Source: Halomonas jincaotanensis
GTDB taxonomy: Bacteria; Pseudomonadota; Gammaproteobacteria; Pseudomonadales; Halomonadaceae
Assembly: GCF_018448785.1 (NCBI RefSeq)
Contig: NZ_JAHCLU010000001.1
Coordinates: forward strand, 372,001-436,000
Length of the DNA stretch: 64,000 nt
Direction of reading: 5' to 3'
Part shown: positions 1 through 8,460 of the stretch, piece after piece
Numbering within the stretch: the stretch's first letter is position 1
How the letters are laid out: every line of letters begins with the position of its first letter
Notes under the pieces: generated by a model
The model's input: only the letters and a program-made list of their open reading frames with translations
Databases searched by the model: none
Told to the model about the DNA's origin: nothing
Made by a program: the position numbers and the translations under genes

Positions 1-30
1 CCTTGCCAACTATTGTAGGGCTTTGAGCTA

Positions 31-1533
31 TTAAGCCTTATGATTCTGTGTGTTGTAAAACCACTTGAAGCTCTTGATGATCAATGGAGATAACCAGATA
101 AGGATAACGATTACTCCTAATGTTGCACTTATGGGGCGAGAGAAGAAGCCCAGAAAATTCCCATCCGTTCTCATCATGGCGCTCATGAAATTATTTTCTA
201 CTGTTTTTCCCAATACCAGGCCCAGGATGGCTGGTGCCATGGGGAAACCATTTCTAACCAGTAAAAAAGCAACAAAACCTACGATCAACATCAACCAAAT
301 ATCGATGATACTATTGTTGATGGCAAAGGCACCCACTATACAGAAGCAGAGGATGATCGGCATCAATACCCTGCTGGGTGTAATAATGAATATCTTGGAT
401 AGCTTTATCGCAATGTAGCCGATAGGCAGCATCATCAGGTTGGCAATTATAAAGACGATGAAAAGTGCATAAATCAACCCCGATCCATCCATGAAGATGG
501 TGGGTCCTGGGTTCATTCCTTTCATGTAGAGAACACCAATCACGATAGCGGTGATGGAGTCGCCAGGGATGCCGAATACCAACGCTGGGACCCAAGCACC
601 ACTAATGCCGGAGTTGTTCGCCGAACTTGCATCCATGATGCCTTCAATATTTCCTTTTCCATATTCTTGCTTGTTACGAGATCTTGATTTTCCCACCGCA
701 TAAGAGATCCATGCGGCTATGTCGGCACCTGCCCCCGGTAGGGCTCCTATCAGAGTGCCGATGGTGCTGCCTCGCAACATATTGATCCAGTGGTTTTTTA
801 TATGTCCTTTTGCCTTGCTGAAGACGTTATCCTTGGACATTGCTGCTATATTTTTCTTCTCTGAGCTCGAGCCATAATAATTCATTAGTTCGTTCAGGGC
901 GAACATGCCGATCATGACGGGAATGAAGTTGATGCCACCCATGAGGTCCGCGATCCCAAAGGTAAACCGGGGGGCCCCACTCATCATGTCTAGTCCTACC
1001 GTAGAAAGTAGAATGCCGAAGAGCAGGGATAGAAAAGCCTTTGTTTTTGATCCGATGGAAATGAATATGGAGCAACTAAGACCCAAGATAGCAAGCCAGA
1101 AATATTCGAAAGCGCTAAATTTAAGTGCGACTTCGGCCAGTGATTGCGCTGTAATTATTAGAACAATTGTCCCAAATATTCCACCAAAAACTGAGCAGAT
1201 CAAGTTAATACCGAGAGCTTCTCTCGCACGCCCCTTCTTGGCTAGTTGATACGACTCTGACACATAAGCCGCGGACGCAGGCGTGCCGGGAATGTTGAGA
1301 TACGTGCCTGGTATATCTCCCGCGAATATCGCCATTGCCGATGTTGTGACAATGGCGGCAATGGCTGGTGTAGGATCCATATAAAAAGTGATCGGAACGA
1401 GCAATGCCACGGCCATCGTTGCCGTTAAACCTGGAATGGCTCCGACGAAAATACCGAAAATAGCTGATAAAATGATTACTAGAAATACTTCAAGCGAAAA
1501 GACGAGATATACGCCATTGATTACAGCATCCAT
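31..1533 (-). CDS. tctA: TctA, large membrane subunit of a tripartite tricarboxylate transporter
   Basis: Inner-membrane channel subunit of a TTT importer, a binding-protein-dependent, ion-driven family that takes up carboxylates such as citrate, tartrate, aromatic acids or sulfolactate. The 500-residue length and many hydrophobic segments fit TctA. Two family glycine/proline signatures are visible: GAIPGLTATM at residues 31-40 and GALPGAGADIAAW from about 263. Its ATG lies inside the end of tctB (13-base overlap), so translation is probably coupled. The gene is noticeably AT-rich compared with the housekeeping genes further right, as are tctB and tctC, which suggests recent acquisition of the transporter. 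Substrate cannot be read from the sequence; the neighbouring catabolic operon (3417-8179) is the best hint. Family assignment is secure. Confidence 0.93.
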   Translation of the reverse strand: MDAVINGVYLVFSLEVFLVIILSAIFGIFVGAIPGLTATMAVALLVPITFYMDPTPAIAAIVTTSAMAIFAGDIPGTYLNIPGTPASAAYVSESYQLAKKGRAREALGINLICSVFGGIFGTIVLIITAQSLAEVALKFSAFEYFWLAILGLSCSIFISIGSKTKAFLSLLFGILLSTVGLDMMSGAPRFTFGIADLMGGINFIPVMIGMFALNELMNYYGSSSEKKNIAAMSKDNVFSKAKGHIKNHWINMLRGSTIGTLIGALPGAGADIAAWISYAVGKSRSRNKQEYGKGNIEGIMDASSANNSGISGAWVPALVFGIPGDSITAIVIGVLYMKGMNPGPTIFMDGSGLIYALFIVFIIANLMMLPIGYIAIKLSKIFIITPSRVLMPIILCFCIVGAFAINNSIIDIWLMLIVGFVAFLLVRNGFPMAPAILGLVLGKTVENNFMSAMMRTDGNFLGFFSRPISATLGVIVILIWLSPLIIKSFKWFYNTQNHKA

Positions 1534-2006
1534 TGTTTAACCTCGCCAAAAAGATCGCCTTGGGGAAGAGGGACAAGCAAGTATTGTGAGAATGCATAAT
1601 ATATCGTGAAAGACATTATGGCTGAAATGGATATAGCAGAGATAGTTGATGTTTTTCTGACTTTCATTAGAATAAACATCATGATGCTCATCGTCAACAG
1701 CGAGCCTAGGTAGTCGATAGACAGTATATAAAATATTATTAGTATTGCTGGGAGTAGCGAGTACAGCAGCGATTTCCAATCGTACGCCTTGTTTTTTTCC
1801 AATTTAATACGCTGGAGAGAATCTTTTGAGTTTCGGTAGTTATTTAATGCGAGTACTAGCCCACCAATACAAAATCCCCCTCCCACGAGGGAGGGGAAGA
1901 GGGATGGGCCGTACTGGAGGCTCTGGATCGTCGGGAATTGCTGAGCCACATAAATTGTAATGCACCCTGCAATAATGAACGTCAGCCCGATAAGAAAGTC
2001 CCTCAT
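1521..2006 (-). CDS. tctB: TctB, small membrane subunit of the TTT transporter
   Basis: Small integral membrane subunit that pairs with TctA. The protein has 161 residues with about four hydrophobic segments (first one near residues 4-20, a pair near 85-115, last near 125-145), the usual TctB size and topology; sequence conservation in this family is low, so the call rests on size, topology and position between tctC and tctA. The ATG at 2006 has an AGAGG-like ribosome site 7 bases upstream. Local base composition is low in GC (a 60-base sample at 1561-1620 is about 38 percent GC), the most extreme in the window. Order on the minus strand is C-B-A, the common TTT operon order. Confidence 0.88.
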   Translation of the reverse strand: MRDFLIGLTFIIAGCITIYVAQQFPTIQSLQYGPSLFPSLVGGGFCIGGLVLALNNYRNSKDSLQRIKLEKNKAYDWKSLLYSLLPAILIIFYILSIDYLGSLLTMSIMMFILMKVRKTSTISAISISAIMSFTIYYAFSQYLLVPLPQGDLFGEVKQWML

Positions 2007-2021
2007 GATTCGGCCTCTATT

Positions 2022-3017
2022 CTATTCAGCTGCCAAGCCTACCTGTTCCACAATTTCGCCGAATACGACGTCCATTTCTTCCATGAGCTTTCCAAATTCT
2101 TCCGCGTTTCTCCATTCCGTACCAAAACCCTGATTGTACATGAAGTCCTGATAGGTATCACTGTTATAAGCTTTCTCAAGAGCTGCTTCCAGTGTGGAGA
2201 CGATTTCAGGATCCATGCCTTTGGGTCCAGCGATGCCACGCCACTCGCCGACTTGGTAGTCTGTACCTAGTTCTTCCTGAATCGTAGGTACGTCTGGAAA
2301 GCTGGGAATACGCTCAGGCGCCATGACACCCAGACTCTTTACGCGACCTGCTTCCATCATGGAGCGCGCTTCCGGTACCGAGCTCGGAACGATATCAATA
2401 CCGCCTGATACCAGTTCGGTCATTGCGGGGGCTGCGCCTTCACTGGGGAGCCACATAACCCGGTCTGCTTCCATCCCTTGATCCATCAGGAAACCAGCGA
2501 ATGCTAGGTGCCAAACGCCACCTTGACCGGTACCGGAGGCAATAAAGGTTCCCTCTGGTTCTTCCCTGATGGCCTCGACCAGCTCTTCCAGTGAATCGTA
2601 GGGTGCGTCACTTGCTACCTGTACGCCGGGAAAGTCGTAGTTAACTTGAGCGATAGGCGTGAAGTCACGGTAAGTCAGGTCGGTGAGTCCAAGCCAGTGC
2701 ATCATGTTGACTTCACCGGTTGCCAGCCCGATCGTATAGCCGTCGGGATCAGCACTCGTTATTGCGGTATGGCCAACAACGCCGCTACCGCCTGTACGAT
2801 TGACAACATTGACAGTTTGGCCAATTTGTTCTTCAAGTGCTCTGCCTATGGTACGTGCTGTTGCATCAGTGCCCCCTCCAGCCGCCCAAGGGACGATTAG
2901 TGTAATAGGTTTTTCTGGATAGTCAGCCAAGACAGAGCCGCATGCTACCAGTGTCGTGATAGCAATACCCGATAATAATGCAGTCTTGATTTTTTTATGC
3001 TTGTCTATGATTTGCAT
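2022..3017 (-). CDS. tctC: TctC-family periplasmic solute-binding protein
   Basis: Extracytoplasmic receptor of the TTT system (Bug/TctC family, 331 residues). It has a basic N-terminus and hydrophobic core, then LVAC at residues 23-26, which could be a lipobox, or a type I cleavage after VLA at 29-31. The mature start carries YPEKPITLIVPWAAGGGTD, the hallmark of the family, and the C-terminal half has the usual EEFGKLM region. First gene of the tct operon; tctB begins 15 bases downstream. An AAAGGAT sequence about 10 bases upstream of the ATG is the likely ribosome site. The leader is about 300 bases long up to the ATACCA repeats at 3325-3340. Ligand unknown. Confidence 0.93.
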   Translation of the reverse strand: MQIIDKHKKIKTALLSGIAITTLVACGSVLADYPEKPITLIVPWAAGGGTDATARTIGRALEEQIGQTVNVVNRTGGSGVVGHTAITSADPDGYTIGLATGEVNMMHWLGLTDLTYRDFTPIAQVNYDFPGVQVASDAPYDSLEELVEAIREEPEGTFIASGTGQGGVWHLAFAGFLMDQGMEADRVMWLPSEGAAPAMTELVSGGIDIVPSSVPEARSMMEAGRVKSLGVMAPERIPSFPDVPTIQEELGTDYQVGEWRGIAGPKGMDPEIVSTLEAALEKAYNSDTYQDFMYNQGFGTEWRNAEEFGKLMEEMDVVFGEIVEQVGLAAE

Positions 3018-3416
3018 GATGTGTTGTATCCTTTTATTTTCCGATCGATTGGCAGTGAAGGTGATCTTGCCAGTTTTGCTTGACTTCCTTTTTTATGCGC
3101 CTCCTCTGTAGTTTTCTTGTATCTTGCTGGAATTTCTTCGCTAGGTGGTATGGAGCATTGTTCAACGTTTTATTGGCTAAGTAGGTTGTTGTTCGAGTCG
3201 AATAGATCTCACCTGTGATTCCCGGGCTGGCGTAGCTATATCGGCAAAGCGGGCGGGCAGGTTTGGTCCTGTTTTTCTGATCCTTATTCTTTAGAAGTAA
3301 TACCGTCTACAAGATAGAACCTGTCATACCATCATACCATGCGACTTTAGTCGACATTAAGACCTTGATGCCTCCTTCGCAGGGCTATCGCTAGCAGCCA
3401 AAGTTAACCGCTCCGA
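3018..3416. other. Intergenic region: tct leader and 3' side of the iron-ADH gene
   Basis: No convincing gene in these 399 bases. The right end holds two adjacent CATACCAT units (3325-3340) and there is a further TGGTAT at 3146-3151, so control elements for the divergently oriented stretch before tctC are likely here. I see no strong rho-independent terminator for the operon that ends at 3417. The roughly 300-base space between the operator-like repeats and the tctC start codon is long for a simple promoter and could hold a structured leader, but I could not recognise a known riboswitch class. Confidence 0.5.
3325..3340. promoter_or_regulatory. Direct repeat CATACCAT x2, candidate operator for tctCBA
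   Basis: Two back-to-back copies of CATACCAT. The 11-mer CTGTCATACCA covering the left copy (3321-3331) recurs exactly at 8358-8368, in front of the Ldh operon, where it forms one half of an inverted repeat. A shared exact 11-mer in the two promoter-proximal gaps suggests one regulator for transporter and catabolic operon, plausibly the GntR/FCD protein encoded at 8923. Inference from sequence only. Confidence 0.5.
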
Positions 3417-4550
3417 TCACAGCGCCTCGGCGAGTATCTCGAGAAAATCGGCTTTGGTGACGGGGCGCGGATTAGTCGGGGTGGAGTGGTCCTTGCAGGC
3501 CCAGTCGGCGGTCTTGTCGAATATTTCGCGAGTCACGCCAATATCTCCCAGTCTTCCCGGCAGGCCGAGCCGTGCGTTCAACTCTGCAAAGAAAGCACTG
3601 ACATCGGCGTCCACAGATAGCCCCATTACTTCACGAAGCGTGGCGAACTTGGTTTCGCAGTGTGGCTGATTGAAGCGCAGCACAGCCGGCATCAATATGG
3701 CGTTGAGTGTTCCATGATGCAGCTTTAATTCATGGAAGCCGCCCAATGCATGGGAAAGAGAGTGCACCGCTCCCAGCCCTTTCTGGAAGGCCAGGGCGCC
3801 TTCCAAGGCTGCCATCATCATTTCATTGCGTGCTTCCATGGAGGGATTTTCACCCGCGGCGTCTTCAATGTTCTGTATGGCGCGTTTCAGGCCATCCATG
3901 GCGATGGCATCGGCAGGCGGATTGACACGCGGACTCAAGAACGTTTCGACACAATGCGCGATGGCATCCATGCCCGTCGCTGCCGTCAGGTAGCGTGGGA
4001 GCGAGGCGGTCATGTCCGGGTCGCAGACGGCTACTGAAGGAATCAGATAGGGTGAGATGAAGCCGAGTTTGTGCTCATCGCGCATGGAGATCAGGGAAGC
4101 ACGTCCGACTTCACTCCCCGTCCCGGCCGTGGTGGGGACCGCAATAAGTGGCAACACGTCTGGCTGGATCTTGCCGGCACCCCCTTCGATGACGGCGTAT
4201 TGACGAAGCGGAGGCGCATGGGTGGCCAGCAGGGCAACGCCCTTGGCCAGATCAATGCTCGAGCCACCGCCCACGGCGATAAGGCTATCGCAATCATGTT
4301 TCTGGAGCAGAGCGAGAGCCGATCCTACGGCGCTCTCTGTGGGATTGGCCGGCGTATCCTGGAAAACGGGAGTATCAGAAGGAAGTTGTGATGTCTTCAT
4401 GAAGCTCTGGAAGACACCACTCTCCATCAATCCTTTATCCGTGACGAGAAGGGGGCGGCTGACGCCGAGTGAGCGTAGCTCCTCATCGATGTGTCCCACT
4501 TCTCCGCGGCCAAAGCGAATCCGAGTCAAGTAGTTAATAATGGTTGTCAT
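3417..4550 (-). CDS. Iron-containing alcohol dehydrogenase family protein
   Basis: Type III (Fe) alcohol dehydrogenase, 377 residues, full length. The NAD-binding GGGSS is at residues 94-98 and GTGSE at 143-147. The metal ligands expected from FucO are present: D195 and H199 in GMDAIAHCVE, H263 in HSLSHALGG and H279 in the following HHG, so it should be active. Family members reduce or oxidise small hydroxy-aldehydes and hydroxy-acids (lactaldehyde, 4-hydroxybutyrate, maleylacetate, sulfolactaldehyde). Last gene of the minus-strand operon; 17 bases separate it from the UxaA-family gene. A damaged internal fragment of a close paralogue lies at 10631-10996. Start ATG has AGGAAA 7 bases upstream. 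Substrate unknown. Confidence 0.9.
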   Translation of the reverse strand: MTTIINYLTRIRFGRGEVGHIDEELRSLGVSRPLLVTDKGLMESGVFQSFMKTSQLPSDTPVFQDTPANPTESAVGSALALLQKHDCDSLIAVGGGSSIDLAKGVALLATHAPPLRQYAVIEGGAGKIQPDVLPLIAVPTTAGTGSEVGRASLISMRDEHKLGFISPYLIPSVAVCDPDMTASLPRYLTAATGMDAIAHCVETFLSPRVNPPADAIAMDGLKRAIQNIEDAAGENPSMEARNEMMMAALEGALAFQKGLGAVHSLSHALGGFHELKLHHGTLNAILMPAVLRFNQPHCETKFATLREVMGLSVDADVSAFFAELNARLGLPGRLGDIGVTREIFDKTADWACKDHSTPTNPRPVTKADFLEILAEAL

Positions 4551-4567
4551 ATAGTATTTCCTGCTGG

Positions 4568-6097
4568 TCAGGTGACGGCGCCAACCATCCAGGGGACGAA
4601 CTCATTGCTTCCGTACCCTAGCGTTTCGCTGGCTGTTTCTTCGCCGGAGGCGATGGCAATGATCTTCCCGAATATCTCCTCGCCACAGCTTCTCACTGTG
4701 GCATCGCCATCGATGATGCCGCCGCAGTTGATATCCATATCCTCTGACATGGCATCGTACATGGCGGTGTTGGTGGCAAGCTTGATACACGGCGCCGGCT
4801 TGTAGCCCGACACGGAGCCTCGCCCGGTGGTAAAGCACACGATCGTCGACCCGGAGGCGATCTGCCCTGTCACGGAGACCGGGTCATAGCCAGGACTGTC
4901 CATGAAGTTGAAGCCGGGCTTGTGTAGTGGCTCGGCATACTCGAGCACATCACTGAGGCTCGAGGAACCGCCCTTTGAAACAGCGCCAAGTGATTTCTCG
5001 AGAATCGTGGACAAGCCACCCGCCTTGTTGCCAGGCGAGGGGTTGTTGTTCAGCTCTGCCCCATTGATATGCGTGTAGTGCTTCCACCAGGCGATACGCT
5101 CGAGCAGCTTGCGTGCCACATTCACATCGACCGCCCGATTGAGCAGGAGGTGCTCGGCACCATAGATCTCGGGTGTCTCGGCCAGGATGACGCTGCCCCC
5201 ATGCTGGACGATGAGGTCGGCCGCATATCCCAGAGCAGGATTGGCGGTAATGCCCGAATAGCCATCGGACCCCCCGCACTGCAGGGCAACGGTGAGGTGC
5301 TTGAGTGGCGCGGGCTTGCGCGAGGTATGCGCATGCGCGTTTGCCATGGCGAGTATCTTTTCGCTGGCCAGCTTGATACTGGCGCGTGTTCCTCCCGCCC
5401 CTTGGATGTTGAAGTAGTCGAGCCGCTTGCTATCCGCAATCCCGTACTTGTCCACCAGAGCCTTGACTTGGTTGCTCTCGCAGCCCAGCCCTATCACGAT
5501 CACGAAAGCGAAATTCGGATTCACCGCATAGCCGGTGACGACTCGCTCAAGAAAGGCAAATCCCTCCGACTCGGTATTCATGGCACAGCCGGAACCATGC
5601 GTGACGGGAACCACGCCATCGAAGCCTAGCTCTTCGAGCCCTGCCGTCTCGTTGAGGTGATCCGCGGTGGCTTTAACGACGGTCGCCGAGCAGTTGACCG
5701 TGGCCACGATGCCAATGTAGTTGCGGGTACCGACGCGGCCATCACTGCGATGAAACCCATTGAAGGTGAGGTCGCTCTCCACGACGGGTGTGGGTGTGGC
5801 CGGCGTGAAGTTCTCCAGGGAGGTATCACGCTCCAGCATGGCCAGGTTATGCGTGTGAACATGCTCACCGGCGCGGATCGGTTGGCTCGCCAGGCCTATA
5901 ACCTGCCCATACTTCACGACAGGCGTATTCGCTTCGATATCGACCAGCGCCACCTTGTGGCCGGCCATGATGTTTTCCCGTGCAGCCCCTAACGCCTGGT
6001 TGAGGGAAAGGCCTTCGGCGATATTCCGGGTGGCGACCCCCACATTGTCATCAGGGTCCAGGCTTATCACCATCGGGTAGTTATTGATAAGTTCCAT
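4568..6097 (-). CDS. UxaA-family sugar-acid dehydratase (altronate/galactarate dehydratase-like)
   Basis: Iron-dependent sugar-acid dehydratase family, 509 residues. The N-terminal SAF domain (about 1-90) carries the HKVALVDIEAN and KYGQVIG pattern and ends in VHTHNLAM; the catalytic part follows with GRVGTRNYIGIVATVNCSA, GLGCESNQ, CGGSDGYSGITANPALG and a C-terminal MDINCGGIIDGDA. Both parts are fused as in altronate dehydratase; in (R)-sulfolactate sulfo-lyase they are separate genes. I place the start at 6097 (MELINNYP), which has GGAG six bases upstream; a longer reading to 6193 would run into the preceding gene and lacks a ribosome site. Likely role: beta-elimination of water from an aldonic, aldaric or related hydroxy-acid supplied by the Ldh and 3-hydroxyacid dehydrogenases upstream. 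Exact substrate unknown. Confidence 0.9.
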   Translation of the reverse strand: MELINNYPMVISLDPDDNVGVATRNIAEGLSLNQALGAARENIMAGHKVALVDIEANTPVVKYGQVIGLASQPIRAGEHVHTHNLAMLERDTSLENFTPATPTPVVESDLTFNGFHRSDGRVGTRNYIGIVATVNCSATVVKATADHLNETAGLEELGFDGVVPVTHGSGCAMNTESEGFAFLERVVTGYAVNPNFAFVIVIGLGCESNQVKALVDKYGIADSKRLDYFNIQGAGGTRASIKLASEKILAMANAHAHTSRKPAPLKHLTVALQCGGSDGYSGITANPALGYAADLIVQHGGSVILAETPEIYGAEHLLLNRAVDVNVARKLLERIAWWKHYTHINGAELNNNPSPGNKAGGLSTILEKSLGAVSKGGSSSLSDVLEYAEPLHKPGFNFMDSPGYDPVSVTGQIASGSTIVCFTTGRGSVSGYKPAPCIKLATNTAMYDAMSEDMDINCGGIIDGDATVRSCGEEIFGKIIAIASGEETASETLGYGSNEFVPWMVGAVT

Positions 6098-6146
6098 CGT
6101 ATTCTCCAAATCGCGACAGGCGGATCGCCTATCGTCGATCTTTAGG

Positions 6147-7049
6147 CTAGCCTCGGCTTGGTGCGATATCATTACGCTGCGTACAACTGTCATAGGCTTG
6201 GGGAACGAAGCTGTCTTCCCCTATGTCGCTTCGAGCCTGTGTCAGGAACTCGCAAAGCGGTGGAAGCATGTTGGACCTTAGCTGGTATGCGCTCAACGTC
6301 TCAGCCAAGTAACGCATGTCCTTTTCGGCATTACCGAGGCTGAACTGCAATTTCGTGCACTCTCCTTGTAACACCCATTCCATGACGGGGGCCAACATGG
6401 CGCTGTTGGCCCCGCCCTGGGAGCAGATTTCCAGGAGCTTGTCCTGGGGGACATTCATCCCGGCCGCCATGGTGGCGGCTTCGCTAACCAGCGCTGCGGC
6501 ACCCAGCGATAGAAAATTATTGATCAATTTCAGCTTGTGCGCCGAACCGACCTTGCCAATGGGAAAGATGTTCTCGGCGAAACTCTCGATGACCGGCGTG
6601 ATGCGAGCAACCGTCGCGGCATCGCCACCCAGCATGGCATTGAGCCGGCCTTCCCGAGCCTCCCGGGGTGTGCGGGCTAACGGAGCATCAACCAGGACCG
6701 CCCCCTGTTGCGACACGGTTTCAGCAAGGCGCTCTGTCGATTCGGGATGAACGGTCGAGCAATCGACGATAATCAATCCTTCATGGCCACCTGCCAGTAA
6801 GCCTTTGGCGCCGGCCACGATCTCGCTGACTTGTTCGGATGTCTTGACGCAAATGAAGACGATATCGCTATTTCTTGCCATCTCGGCGGCGCTGCTGACT
6901 TCTGTCGCGCCTTCAGCGCACAGTGCTTCCAACGGTGACCGGTTTCGATGGGCCATCACGGCCAGTGGATAGCCGTTACGCACTATGTGCCCGGCCATCT
7001 CCTTACCCATCAGACCGAGCCCGATAAATCCTATACGTTCCTGTTTCAT
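6147..7049 (-). CDS. 3-hydroxyisobutyrate dehydrogenase-family NAD(P) oxidoreductase
   Basis: Beta-hydroxyacid dehydrogenase, 300 residues. The Rossmann motif GFIGLGLMG is at residues 7-15, the substrate segment is VDAPLARTP at about 120-128, and the catalytic lysine is K174 in HKLKLINNF. Relatives act on 3-hydroxyisobutyrate, tartronate semialdehyde, L-threonate or sulfolactaldehyde; the sequence does not settle which. It resembles the gene at 15242-16153 (both have VMAHRNR and VDAPL-R-P) more than the GarR-like gene at 9733. It lies between the UxaA-family gene (about 50-base gap) and the Ldh gene on the same strand. The ATG has GAGGCG 4-9 bases upstream. Confidence 0.9.
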   Translation of the reverse strand: MKQERIGFIGLGLMGKEMAGHIVRNGYPLAVMAHRNRSPLEALCAEGATEVSSAAEMARNSDIVFICVKTSEQVSEIVAGAKGLLAGGHEGLIIVDCSTVHPESTERLAETVSQQGAVLVDAPLARTPREAREGRLNAMLGGDAATVARITPVIESFAENIFPIGKVGSAHKLKLINNFLSLGAAALVSEAATMAAGMNVPQDKLLEICSQGGANSAMLAPVMEWVLQGECTKLQFSLGNAEKDMRYLAETLSAYQLRSNMLPPLCEFLTQARSDIGEDSFVPQAYDSCTQRNDIAPSRG

Positions 7050-7126
7050 AGTCGCCTCTGAACGGTTGCTCCATCACGTCTCGAAAAAGAGCCAATATGC
7101 CTGTATCCAAGCCGGCTCGGCCGGTA

Positions 7127-8179
7127 TCAAAGTGCCGGGGGAAATGGGACGCCCAGACGCTCTGACCAATCGGAAAGCGCTTCGGGCACTCCTTCCGGCA
7201 ATGGCACACCCTGTTGCGAGTAGGTCTGGTGCAATGCGAGTCCGCGCTCCCCGGGTATCCTTACCGGAGGACTGCCTTCGGGAACGGGGTTGGTGCGACA
7301 CGCATCGACCAGTGCGCCGGTTTCGCGCTTGAAGGCTTCGAGCCCACCAAAGGCTTCCGGATCCATCACCTGCACCATGACGGAGGCACCCCATTGCGTG
7401 GGAGCCTGTACACGCCCGAAGCCTGCCAGGCCAGACGTCAAGGCTTCCACCATGAGTCCCAGTGCATAGCCCTTATGACCATGGTCCAGCCCACCGATGG
7501 GCATGATGCTGCCCTTCGGCTCATCGAACAGCACGCTAGGTCGATCGGTCGCTCGGCCCTGATGATCCTTGAGCCATGGATAAGGCAGTCGGCTGTTCTG
7601 CTTGTTCAGACGCCCGACCATGCCATTGGTGGTAATTGATGTGCTGACATCTAACAGCACGGGCCCCGAATCAGTGGGATAGCCCACCGCGATGGGGTTG
7701 GGGGTATGGGTCGCTTCTAAACCGCCATAGGGAGCAACGGACTTCGTCGCCGGATCGGATGACTCGATTACTACCACTAGGTCGCGATCGGTGGCTCGCT
7801 TGAGGTAGGCGGCCAGACAGGCGATATGGTTCGAGCGGCGAATCACCACCGTACCGGTACCGCAGGACCGCGCCATAGCTTCGGCGGTTTCCATGGCTTG
7901 GATGATCAGCCAGGGGCCGGGCAGGTAACGACCATCCCAGGCTTCCACGGCAGCACGCTTGGAGATGACCTCTTGCCCTCCGGTCACGGGCATTCGGCCT
8001 GACTGAATTTCCCCAAGATAGGGTGAGAGAAGCTGGAGACCATGGGTGGTATGCCCCATCAGGTCGCCTTCGACCAGTATCTCGGCTACTGCCTTGGCCT
8101 TGTCGTCGTCGAGTCCGGCAGCCGCCAGTAACCTGGTGCTGAACCCGGTCATCTCCCTAACGTCGTAAAGCTGGCTCAT
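7127..8179 (-). CDS. Ldh-family (malate/L-lactate/ureidoglycolate type) dehydrogenase
   Basis: NAD(P)-dependent 2-hydroxyacid dehydrogenase of the non-Rossmann MDH/LDH type 2 family (YlbC, ComC, DlgD relatives), 350 residues, full length. Recognisable blocks are MGHTTHGLQLLSPY near residues 41-54, VIRRSNHIACLAAY near 105, TPNPIAVGYPT, and GHKGYALGLMVEALTSGLAG near 230. Family substrates include malate, (R)-sulfolactate, 2,3-diketogulonate and ureidoglycolate. First gene of the operon that runs down to 3417, with AAGGAG eight bases before the ATG and the TGGTAT/ATACCA inverted repeat about 170 bases upstream. Presence of this oxidase/reductase with a UxaA dehydratase points to a multi-hydroxylated acid as substrate of the pathway. 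Confidence 0.92.
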   Translation of the reverse strand: MSQLYDVREMTGFSTRLLAAAGLDDDKAKAVAEILVEGDLMGHTTHGLQLLSPYLGEIQSGRMPVTGGQEVISKRAAVEAWDGRYLPGPWLIIQAMETAEAMARSCGTGTVVIRRSNHIACLAAYLKRATDRDLVVVIESSDPATKSVAPYGGLEATHTPNPIAVGYPTDSGPVLLDVSTSITTNGMVGRLNKQNSRLPYPWLKDHQGRATDRPSVLFDEPKGSIMPIGGLDHGHKGYALGLMVEALTSGLAGFGRVQAPTQWGASVMVQVMDPEAFGGLEAFKRETGALVDACRTNPVPEGSPPVRIPGERGLALHQTYSQQGVPLPEGVPEALSDWSERLGVPFPPAL

Positions 8180-8349
8180 TGATTGTTCTCCTTGATATTT
8201 GTTCTTGAAGACGATTGGCCTATGTGAAGTTCTCGCCTCATGACAACTCGACTACAGGGCCCGAGAACACAGTCTTATTCTGCGTTAGGAAGGCCAATAG
8301 CCTAAGGCACGGGCGCAGCCCTAGTGAGAGGCTGGGTTCCTTGGTGTGA

Positions 8350-8368
8350 TGGTATAGCTGTCATACCA
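8350..8368. promoter_or_regulatory. Inverted repeat TGGTAT-N7-ATACCA, candidate operator of the Ldh operon
   Basis: Perfect six-base arms (8350-8355 and 8363-8368) with a seven-base spacer, about 170 bases upstream of the Ldh gene start. The right arm belongs to CTGTCATACCA, identical to 3321-3331 before tctCBA. TGGTAT/ATACCA half-sites resemble those of GntR/FCD sugar-acid regulators in general; a regulator of that class is encoded 550 bases away. Confidence 0.5.
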
Positions 8369-8460
8369 CAACATTACATGTTTATACGAGCCCTCCTGGT
8401 CCGTCAAGACGCAATGAGGAGCTCGGCCTGCCTTGACGCTTCATCCGGCTCGATGGGCGT

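Noticed and set aside
4568..6097. UxaA-family gene as sulfolactate sulfo-lyase (SuyAB)
   Set aside because: SuyA and SuyB are separate genes; here the SAF and catalytic domains are fused as in altronate dehydratase. No sulfite-handling genes are visible.
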